A stretch of DNA of 35,357 nucleotides from positions 1-35,357 of the IMG/VR virus record IMGVR_UViG_3300024505_000143. The stretch is one strand, 5' to 3'. Below the pieces are notes generated by a model. The model ran no database searches. It was not told the DNA's origin and worked only from the letters and a program-made list of their open reading frames with translations. Positions 1-5,702 of the stretch are shown one piece after another. Both the position numbers and the translations under genes were made by a program. Position 1 is the stretch's first letter; every line of letters begins with the position of its first letter. The DNA comes from a virus.

Positions 1-143
1 GCAACTTTAGAGCCATTGAGATACAGAACCCCGTTGGCTGTGCCAGCCGACAGAGTGGGGTTGGCGGTAAGAGTGGCAGCACCCGTCAGAGTGGTTGTGC
101 CAGTAACAGCCAGAGTGGAAGAAAGCGTAGTGGCTCCAGTGAC
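1..143. repeat. Left copy of terminal direct repeat / circular overlap
   Basis: Bases 18-143 are identical to 35232-35357 (126 bp). Bases 1-17 match 35215-35231 with three differences, at positions 6, 15 and 17. In the minus-strand fibre frame these are one silent AAA/AAG change and one Asn/Asp codon change. The overlap keeps the fibre frame open, which supports circular closure. A natural repeat inside the fibre locus is the alternative. Confidence 0.85.
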
Positions 144-365
144 TCCAAGAGTTCCACCAACAGTAGCGTTACCAGAAGCCGACAAAGTAGCGAAAGAGCC
201 AGAAGCAGCGTCCTTGCTTGCCAGAGTCCTTACAGTGCCTCCGCTGTCTTTATAGAACAGCTTACCGTCATTGGTGTTAATTGCCAGTTCACCAGCAGAA
301 AGGTCTGCCGCCAAAGGAGCCGCAGAAGCCGTAGAACTGTTTTTGGTAATGATTTTAGTTGCCAT
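1..365 (-). CDS. S74-type tail fibre, N-terminal part (gene continues across the window ends)
   Basis: The ATG is at 365 and the frame stays open to base 1, giving 121 residues. Residues 1-50 look like a phage fibre N-terminus (MATKIITKNSST, then a GELAINTNDGKLFYKD-type stretch common in such fibres). Residues 60-110 are a Thr/Gly/Leu-rich shaft with repeated GTTTL/GATTL units. Bases 1-143 match 35215-35357, so the reading frame continues in the right-end ORF that stops at 33681. The joined protein would be about 632 residues: 74 codons from 365-144, then 558 from the right end. It lies just downstream of the Ala/Ser-rich fibre gene on the same strand. The role in host recognition is inferred. 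The split is a product of where the contig was cut, not a broken gene. Confidence 0.8.
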   Translation of the reverse strand, partial: MATKIITKNSSTASAAPLAADLSAGELAINTNDGKLFYKDSGGTVRTLASKDAASGSFATLSASGNATVGGTLGVTGATTLSSTLAVTGTTTLTGAATLTANPTLSAGTANGVLYLNGSKV

Positions 366-373
366 GTGTTACC

Positions 374-1624
374 TCAGAAAGTACCGCCATCAACGGTTCC
401 AGTGATTTTAGAGCCATCCAAAGAAGTGATCCAAGACGGATTAGAATAAGAGCCGGAAGTGCTTGCATATCCAGCTAAAGCATGGTTTCCCCAACTATAG
501 GCAGTATCCCAGTTGCTTTGACTGGTAGTAGAGGGTATACTATACCCGCTTTGGAGAGAAATTGCAATAGTGCCTGTGCTGGTAATAGGCCCACCAGAGA
601 CAGACAAACCAGTCGGAACTGACACATTCACGCTAGTGACTGCTGTATCCCAAGAAGCGTTGGTTCCGTTAGTCTTTAGAAACTTGCCAGAGTTACCAGT
701 CTGCGAAGGAATCACCGCAGCAGCCGCAGCAGCACTATTGGCTGCATCTGTGGCGCTATTAGCAGCATTGGTGGCACTAGTGGACGCACTAGAAGCGCTA
801 GAAGCGGCATTACTGGCGCTGGTCGATGCACTAGAGGCACTAGAGGCTGCGTTGCTGGCGCTGGTAGACGCTGCACTTGCACTGGCAGAAGCCTCAGAAG
901 CCTTAGTTGTAGCCGTTGTGGCGCTACTAGAGGCACTTGAAGCACTCGATGAGGCGCTAGAAGCACTGGAAGCAGCATCAGAGGCGCTAGTAGACGCACT
1001 GGAGGCGCTGTTGGCTGCGTTTGTAGCACTCGTGGCAGCTTCAGAAGCCTTTGTGGTAGCCGTAGAAGCACTACTAGAAGCGCTAGAGGCACTGCTGGAA
1101 GCACTAGAGGCACTAGAGGCTGCATCAGAGGCGCTAGAAGCAGCATTAGAAGCACTTGTAGACGCATTAGAGGCACTGCTAGAGGCCGCTGAAGCATGAT
1201 ACTTAGCTGAATACTCTCCGCCTGCTACCGGGCCTGTAGTCTTCGTTGCCCAATCATTAGCAAGATTAGCGCTGGCTACTGCGTCAGTCGCACTTGAAGC
1301 AGCCGTAGAAGCACTAGAAGCAGCATTAGTTGCACTCGTTGAGGCATTGGAAGCACTTGTTGAAGCGCTTGATGCACTTGAACTTGCGTTAGAAGCACTC
1401 GTAGAAGCGTCATTGGCGTATCCTTGTGCTGCTGTACGAGCAGAAGCCGCTAGAGCTGCTTGAGTCGTAGCAGTAGCAGCACTGTTACTTGCCGAAGAAG
1501 CGCTATTAGAAGCACTTGTTGCTGCAGCAGTGGCTTCAGCCACTTTGATGATAACTAATGCCGCTTGTGAGGCCGCATCATCAGTAGCGTCTCCTGCTCC
1601 ACCGGGGCCACGATAAATAGCCAT
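374..1624 (-). CDS. Ala/Ser-rich heptad-repeat tail fibre protein
   Basis: This 416-residue protein has a distinctive N-terminus, MAIYRGPGGAGDATDDA, which I associate with phage tail fibre and structural proteins. Residues from about 35 to 305 are almost only Ala, Ser, Thr and Asn in a seven-residue pattern (AxxAxxS), interrupted once by an NDWATKTTGPVAGGEYSAKYH module. The pattern suggests a long alanine-rich trimeric coiled coil. The C-terminus (GKFLKTNGTNASW, SGYSIPSTTSQSNWDTAYSWGNH) resembles fibre distal or adaptor segments, and the protein ends in TVDGGTF. The DNA is correspondingly repetitive in about 21-bp units. It lies between the 1627-2751 gene and the S74 fibre, all leftward. The structural role is confident; whether it is the main receptor fibre or a connector is not known. 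Confidence 0.8.
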   Translation of the reverse strand: MAIYRGPGGAGDATDDAASQAALVIIKVAEATAAATSASNSASSASNSAATATTQAALAASARTAAQGYANDASTSASNASSSASSASTSASNASTSATNAASSASTAASSATDAVASANLANDWATKTTGPVAGGEYSAKYHASAASSSASNASTSASNAASSASDAASSASSASSSASSASSSASTATTKASEAATSATNAANSASSASTSASDAASSASSASSSASSASSSATTATTKASEASASASAASTSASNAASSASSASTSASNAASSASSASTSATNAANSATDAANSAAAAAAVIPSQTGNSGKFLKTNGTNASWDTAVTSVNVSVPTGLSVSGGPITSTGTIAISLQSGYSIPSTTSQSNWDTAYSWGNHALAGYASTSGSYSNPSWITSLDGSKITGTVDGGTF

Positions 1625-1626
1625 CG

Positions 1627-2751
1627 TCAGACTCCAAACAATTTACCTGTCACAGAAGTGTCAGGAACAAATTTAGTTTCATACCATTGCTGTAACGGAG
1701 TAGCTACATCTTTCGGCTGCTCAGGCATATAAGCGTTGTAATATTGTTGCAACTGTTGATAATACTCAGGTGAGTAATTAGCAGAACCTGAAGAAACGCC
1801 AGCACGATTAGACGGAGTAGGAAGAGTCACTAAACCTCCTCCGCTTAGGGCGCCTGAACCAGCAGATATACCAATACCTAGCAGTCCTTTAGCAAGCAAA
1901 GCAATATCAGAAGCCGACATTCCCGGAGAAGCCGGAGGAGGGGTTTCTGGGACTGCTGGCGAAGTAGGAGCAGGAGTGGTGATGCTAGGGCCAGTAAACA
2001 AGGTCTGAGCACCTTCACCAGCGCTTTGCGTTAGCAGTCCACTCATTTGCTCTTGACCAATACCTTGTAGAGCCAACTGAGCCGCATCAGCAGCGACCAA
2101 AGAATCAACCCCGGAAGCAAGAAGGTTTTGCTCGATAGCCGCTTGGTTTAACCCCTGACCTGCTAATTGAGTAGCATCAGCAGCAATAAATTCAGCATCT
2201 AACGCCACATTTGTTGGCGGAGTAATCACATCATTTATAGAAGAAACGGGAACTGAAGAAGAAAAAAGACCTTCAGTTGGATATAGTCCTTCTAATTGAA
2301 CAGGCGTTGTTGGGATAACCTCACCAACATCAATGCCACTTACATTTATTGGAGTTTCAACGCTTGGCGGAACAAACTCTATAGGGGTAGGGGGAATAAA
2401 AGTATTTCCACCAGAGAACAAACCCTCTAACTGACTAGGCGTAGTGGGGATTGTTTCTCCCATATCTAAACCAGTCGTGTCTGCGCCTGCTCCTTGAATT
2501 ACTTGACCCACACCATACTGAATAGCTGCATTAGTTAGCGCATCTCCAATGCTTCCGCCTTCATCTAGTGTTTTTGCGGCAGCAAGCACTGCGCCAGAAC
2601 CGGGAAGAACCACATTTGTTACAGTCGCCCATCCTCCCGGAACTACATCATTGACAGCATCATCAATAGTAGACCCAACATCAGCAACAGTTTCTACTGT
2701 GCTTGAAACAACATCTGCTACCGTTTCAACAACTGAACTTACTGCACCCAT
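1627..2751 (-). CDS. Putative virion/tail-associated protein with internal duplications
   Basis: A 374-residue protein I cannot assign to a named family. The N-terminus repeats Val/Thr-rich units (SSVVETVADV, SSTVETVADV) and is followed by a Gly/Ala-rich stretch. Two internal duplications are visible: GETIPTTPSQLEGLF against GEVIPTTPVQLEGLY, and AADATQLAGQGLNQ against AADAAQLALQGIGQ. A Pro-rich linker follows, then a Tyr/Gln-rich region (YSPEYYQQLQQYYNAY) and the end DTSVTGKLFGV. It sits between the capsid-proximal small genes and the fibre genes in the leftward structural block, so a tail or ejection role is likely by position only. Confidence 0.65.
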   Translation of the reverse strand: MGAVSSVVETVADVVSSTVETVADVGSTIDDAVNDVVPGGWATVTNVVLPGSGAVLAAAKTLDEGGSIGDALTNAAIQYGVGQVIQGAGADTTGLDMGETIPTTPSQLEGLFSGGNTFIPPTPIEFVPPSVETPINVSGIDVGEVIPTTPVQLEGLYPTEGLFSSSVPVSSINDVITPPTNVALDAEFIAADATQLAGQGLNQAAIEQNLLASGVDSLVAADAAQLALQGIGQEQMSGLLTQSAGEGAQTLFTGPSITTPAPTSPAVPETPPPASPGMSASDIALLAKGLLGIGISAGSGALSGGGLVTLPTPSNRAGVSSGSANYSPEYYQQLQQYYNAYMPEQPKDVATPLQQWYETKFVPDTSVTGKLFGV

Positions 2752-2761
2752 GTTTTATCCT

Positions 2762-3124
2762 TTACACCAATGCTTTCCAGTTGTATCCGGGAATATCTGA
2801 TTCTTGCACATTGACTCCAAGGCTTCTGAGAACTTGTAGTATTTGTTCGTTATCTGCTTTTCCATACACAGCAGTCAAATCAGATTGCTTTATTTTAGCG
2901 ATAAACTCACGTAAAGCTTTAATCATTGTCATGGGAGAATCGGTTGTGAATAAATGTAATTCAGCTAATCCCTTAGAAAACCTACGCAGAATCAACACAG
3001 TATTGCCAGATTGTAAAAGAATCCCACTACCTGATTTAATAGATCGTGACATTTTATCCAGAATAGGCGCAGGGTCTACTCCGTTTCTTTTAGCATCTTC
3101 AGCAATAATTTCAGTTGGTTTCAT
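2762..3124 (-). CDS. Conserved small phage protein, possibly GNAT-like
   Basis: I place the start at the ATG at 3124 (MKPTEIIAEDAKRNG, 120 residues), because it overlaps the stop of the upstream 58-residue gene by 14 bases, a layout that favours translational coupling. A longer form from a TTG at 3172 is possible but less likely. After a helical N-terminus (residues 1-30) there is an alternating strand/helix region (GSGILLQSGNTVLILRRF, LAELHLFTTDS, MIKALREFIAKI) ending in LRSLGVNVQESD. This loosely resembles the acetyltransferase-like fold of some internal virion and accessory proteins in podoviruses. No clear acetyl-CoA motif is seen, so that idea is tentative. Confidence 0.6.
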   Translation of the reverse strand: MKPTEIIAEDAKRNGVDPAPILDKMSRSIKSGSGILLQSGNTVLILRRFSKGLAELHLFTTDSPMTMIKALREFIAKIKQSDLTAVYGKADNEQILQVLRSLGVNVQESDIPGYNWKALV

Positions 3125-3287
3125 TTTTTCGTTGATATTTACGTGTTGGTTGAACTTCTTTAACTTTTTCAACCTCTTTTTCTTCCGCTACCTCAACATA
3201 CTCCGGGTGCTTACGCATTGACGCTATGTCTACTTCGTATTCAAACTCAAAAACGTTACCAGAAGCAATACATTTAAACTTAACCAT
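3111..3287 (-). CDS. Small acidic/basic protein of unknown function (58 aa)
   Basis: A 58-residue frame begins MVKFKCIASGNVFEFEYEVD. The ATG at 3287 has a good ribosome site (AAAGGT, six bases upstream). The N-terminal half looks like a small beta-hairpin domain. The C-terminal half is charged (VAEEKEVEKVKEV, then KYQRKNETN) and probably unstructured. It is the first gene after the capsid terminators and overlaps the next gene by 14 bases. No family recognised. Confidence 0.65.
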   Translation of the reverse strand: MVKFKCIASGNVFEFEYEVDIASMRKHPEYVEVAEEKEVEKVKEVQPTRKYQRKNETN

Positions 3288-3323
3288 GAGTTTACCTTTC
3301 TAAAAGACTCACATGAAACTTTT

Positions 3324-3346
3324 AAAAAGGCCCCTCCGAAGAGGGG
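3324..3346 (-). terminator. Rho-independent terminator downstream of the capsid gene
   Basis: Read leftward, the sequence is CCCCTC-TTCG-GAGGGG followed by CC and TTTTT. It has a 6-bp GC-rich stem, a UUCG tetraloop and a short U-tract, and lies about 50-70 bases past the capsid stop codon. Confidence 0.75.
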
Positions 3347-3363
3347 ACTTAGGGGTGCAAGCT

Positions 3364-3381
3364 AAAGCCCCGAAGGGCCTT
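3364..3381 (-). terminator. Second hairpin in a tandem terminator
   Basis: Read leftward it is AAGGCCC-TTCG-GGGCTTT, a 7-bp stem with one G-U pair and a UUCG loop. It lies between the capsid stop and the stronger hairpin at 3331-3346. The U-tract is only three bases, so it may act as an mRNA-protecting hairpin or a partial terminator. Confidence 0.5.
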
Positions 3382-3392
3382 GATTGTAGTTA

Positions 3393-4298
3393 TTAGGCGG
3401 GAACAGCCAGAGCAATAGCGCCGAAGTCACGCAGCTCACCAACGCCGTACAGAACGTCAGCGGTGAACAGCGTACCGAGGTACTCTTGCTTGTACTGGGT
3501 CTGGGTACGAACGCCCATTTGCTCAACCAGAACTGCGAAGTCCTTGTGGCCCATCAGCACAATGCGATCACCGTCGGTGGCTGCATCAGCGTTAGAGGTC
3601 ACGAACACGGGAATGCCATAGACATTGCCGATTTCGCCGTTACGGATGGTGTTGTTACCACCTTGCTCGCCAACGAAGGCTTGCTCGGTGAAACGAGCGA
3701 TACCCATCAGGGTGTTACGGGTGCTCGGGGGAACGATCAGGAAACGACCGTCCATGGGCACATCGTTGTCATCCAGACGCTGAATGGTGCGACGAATAGC
3801 CGCATCGGTCAGAGCACCAGCAGTGCCAGTGTAGGCGGTCGTGCCGTCAGCACCAGAGTAAGCGCCAGTGTAGTCGGCAGTGCCGTCGCCACCGTTGGTC
3901 GAACGACCCAGACGGATCAGGCTGGTGTCAACCTGACGAGCCAGAGCGTAACCAGCGTCATCAGTGTAGAACTGACGCAGGCTCGACAGAGCTTGGGCTT
4001 CCACGATGTCTTCGATCAAGCGGCTGTATTCCCAGTGCTGGTTGATGCTCACGGTCTTCTCAGACTCGGTAGCAGCGATCAGGGTCACTTGGGTGTTGGC
4101 CGACTTAGCCGAAGCAGAGCCACGGTTGGGGGCGGGGATGTGAACGGTGTCACCCTTTTTGCCTTTGAAGCTCATCTTTTTGATGAGGTTGGCGGCAACG
4201 AGGTTTTTCTTATAAGCGGCAACAATCTCATCGCTCCAAACTTCAGGAATGAAAGTTGCAGCGGTAGTTACCGTAACGTGATTAGAACCGAGGGCCAT
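3393..4298 (-). CDS. Major capsid protein
   Basis: A 301-residue protein starting MALGSNHVTVTTAATFIPEVW, with the pattern of a phage major capsid protein: an N-arm (IPEVWSDEIVAAYKKNLV), a beta-hairpin region (KKGDTVHIPAPNRG), a spine-helix region and a C-terminal ELRDFGAIALAVPA. The fold is presumably HK97-type, judged by overall pattern rather than a single motif. The ribosome site AAGGAG precedes the ATG at 4298. It follows the scaffold gene directly and is followed by two terminator hairpins, as expected for the most highly expressed structural gene. The GC-rich, regular codon use is consistent with high expression (inference). Confidence 0.92.
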   Translation of the reverse strand: MALGSNHVTVTTAATFIPEVWSDEIVAAYKKNLVAANLIKKMSFKGKKGDTVHIPAPNRGSASAKSANTQVTLIAATESEKTVSINQHWEYSRLIEDIVEAQALSSLRQFYTDDAGYALARQVDTSLIRLGRSTNGGDGTADYTGAYSGADGTTAYTGTAGALTDAAIRRTIQRLDDNDVPMDGRFLIVPPSTRNTLMGIARFTEQAFVGEQGGNNTIRNGEIGNVYGIPVFVTSNADAATDGDRIVLMGHKDFAVLVEQMGVRTQTQYKQEYLGTLFTADVLYGVGELRDFGAIALAVPA

Positions 4299-4329
4299 TT
4301 TTGAAACTCCTTGAATTGTTTACATTGAT

Positions 4330-5106
4330 TTATTTGACTCGCCCTTCAGCATACGCAGCCATAATTTCAGGCTGGAGCGCCTCATATCGAGCAGGGTCAT
4401 TCATTTTGAGCCGGATGAGGTCGGCACGACGATAAACTTTCTTCGACGATTCACCAGTACCCCCAACATCAACCGCTGCTGCTTGAAGATTCTTTTTGAG
4501 AGTCTTCTCACCTGCTTCGGTAGTCTGCTGAGCTTTAACAGAACGAATCTGTTTAAAGGTGCTCAAAAGCTCGTCAGCGGCAGCAAAATCATACTGACTA
4601 TCAGCAAGAGCAAACATATTCAACCGAATCGGAGAGCCTTTAACCCATTGCTGGAATTCAGGATCACTAACCACTTGAGCGAAGTCAGGATGTTTAGCCG
4701 ACAACTGTTGTTGTGTCTGCATTGCCTTCATCTGCATTGCTGCTTGTTGAGCAGCTACGACTGAAGGATGATTTGCCACTGCTTTTTCGATGGCCTTCTG
4801 AGGGTCTTCGAAGAAGTCAATTTCTTTTTCTGGGACAGGCTCTGGTTGCTTGGCGGCGAGATTCTGTTTAAGTAACTGATCTGCAAGCTTGCGAACTTCA
4901 CCAACCTCTTGTGCCTGACGACCAATGAGCTTTTCAGCCTCTTGGTGCATCTGGATGATTTCCTCAAGACTTTTGCCTTCATACTTAGAAGGAGTCTTTG
5001 GTTTCTCAGGCTGCGCCTCAGTTTGTTGCTCTACTTCGGCTTGTTTCTGTTCTTCTGCTTCGATTTCACTAATGGAATCGTCGTTTACGCTATCAATAAG
5101 TGCCAT
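4330..5106 (-). CDS. Head scaffolding protein
   Basis: A 258-residue, highly charged, mostly helical protein placed immediately before the capsid gene, the usual place for a scaffold. Residues 10-45 are Glu/Gln-rich and probably disordered. Residues 45-120 are predicted coiled coil (KSLEEIIQMHQEAEKLIGRQ, EVRKLADQLLKQNL), followed by a QQAAMQMKAMQTQQQL helix and a basic C-terminal segment (KKVYRRADLIRLKMNDPARYE) suited to contacting capsid subunits. It would guide procapsid assembly and then leave. The ATG at 5106 has a purine-rich site (GGAAAGAGG) upstream. Confidence 0.85.
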   Translation of the reverse strand: MALIDSVNDDSISEIEAEEQKQAEVEQQTEAQPEKPKTPSKYEGKSLEEIIQMHQEAEKLIGRQAQEVGEVRKLADQLLKQNLAAKQPEPVPEKEIDFFEDPQKAIEKAVANHPSVVAAQQAAMQMKAMQTQQQLSAKHPDFAQVVSDPEFQQWVKGSPIRLNMFALADSQYDFAAADELLSTFKQIRSVKAQQTTEAGEKTLKKNLQAAAVDVGGTGESSKKVYRRADLIRLKMNDPARYEALQPEIMAAYAEGRVK

Positions 5107-5149
5107 ACCTACCTCTTTCCTGCCGTATAAACGGTTCTAGGATAATTTT

Positions 5150-5182
5150 AAAAATGACTCGCTGGTTTTTCAGTTACGAGTC
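5150..5182 (-). terminator. Weak terminator-like hairpin at the end of the zinc-ribbon gene
   Basis: Read leftward, GACTCG pairs with CGAGTC across a 15-base loop and is followed by ATTTTT. The stem overlaps the stop codon of the 5174-5410 gene. The large loop and short stem make efficient termination uncertain. Confidence 0.35.
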
Positions 5183-5410
5183 GGCCTTTTTGCGGTCATG
5201 TGCCATCTTCTCGGCCCTTTTGCGGTTCCAAGCGTGATAAGCGCCGGGAAAAGCACCGCTAAACGGCTCCAAATAGGCCCTAGGCGCAGAGATAATCCTC
5301 TTTGCCTCTTCACCGCACACCTTACAGGTGCTTTTGAATTCTTCAGTGTCTACTAAAGATTCAGTTGTGTGCCCTTGTCCACACAGGAAATCAAACATCC
5401 GCCGTGGCAT
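5174..5410 (-). CDS. Small zinc-ribbon protein
   Basis: I choose the ATG at 5410 (MPRRMFDFLCGQGH, 78 residues) because GAGGAG lies eight bases upstream; an in-frame upstream start at 5446 has no such site. The N-terminal 45 residues carry Cys-x-x-x-His (CGQGH) and CKVCGEEAKR, a pattern like FmdB-type zinc ribbons. The rest is basic (AWNRKRAEKMAHDRKKAD). It overlaps the preceding gene by 20 bases. A similar small zinc-ribbon protein next to portal and scaffold genes is common in podoviruses. Its role is unknown. Confidence 0.75.
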   Translation of the reverse strand: MPRRMFDFLCGQGHTTESLVDTEEFKSTCKVCGEEAKRIISAPRAYLEPFSGAFPGAYHAWNRKRAEKMAHDRKKADS

Positions 5411-5636
5411 TTGTAAGCTCCTCGTAAACTTTGTCACACATTTCACGTCTTTGAAGGATCAGACCAAGGATGTCTAACTGGCCTTTTCGGAAGTACAGTT
5501 CATTTGGCTCCGAGACAGTTGACAGGTCGTTGACCTTCTCTTTCAAACCCGTAAAATCTTCAATCAAGTCGGCCCACCCTTGAGTGGACATCATTGAAAA
5601 TGCGTTTTCGTAGTATTTCGCTAGTTCTTTATCCAT
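5391..5636 (-). CDS. Conserved small head-region protein (81 aa)
   Basis: An 81-residue acidic helical protein, MDKELAKYYENAFSMMSTQG, followed by WADLIEDFTGLKEKVND and RKGQLDILGLILQRRE. I recognise this as a conserved small protein found beside portal and scaffold genes of podoviruses, but it has no established function. It is the first gene after the strong leftward promoter at 5664-5694, suggesting that it heads the scaffold-capsid transcript. Confidence 0.75.
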   Translation of the reverse strand: MDKELAKYYENAFSMMSTQGWADLIEDFTGLKEKVNDLSTVSEPNELYFRKGQLDILGLILQRREMCDKVYEELTNATADV

Positions 5637-5665
5637 ACGGAGAACCTATTTAACAAAGATAGTGG

Positions 5666-5694
5666 ATACTAACATAAAAAATGTTAGATGTCAA
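5666..5694 (-). promoter_or_regulatory. Sigma70-like promoter for the scaffold-capsid operon, with embedded inverted repeat
   Basis: Leftward, TTGACA (5694-5689) is followed by exactly 17 bases and TAGTAT (5671-5666). The -35 is a perfect consensus; the -10 matches 4 of 6. A 7-bp inverted repeat, CTAACAT-N5-ATGTTAG (5669-5687), fills the spacer and enters the -10, so it could be an operator. Transcription would start near 5659, just before the 81-residue gene. It sits in the only sizeable gap within this gene run. Confidence 0.7.
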
Positions 5695-5702
5695 CACTTT
5701 TG

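Noticed and set aside
570-1199. Long rightward reading frame opposite the Ala/Ser fibre (Ala/Leu/Glu-rich).
   Set aside because: It is the antisense of a repetitive coding stretch; low-complexity composition and no ribosome site.
700-1530. Regular short repeats that might suggest a CRISPR array.
   Set aside because: The repeats are degenerate, contiguous and in frame with a heptad protein; no unique spacers.
3486-4304. Long rightward reading frame opposite the capsid gene.
   Set aside because: Shadow of a GC-rich highly regular gene; the capsid frame is clearly the real one.
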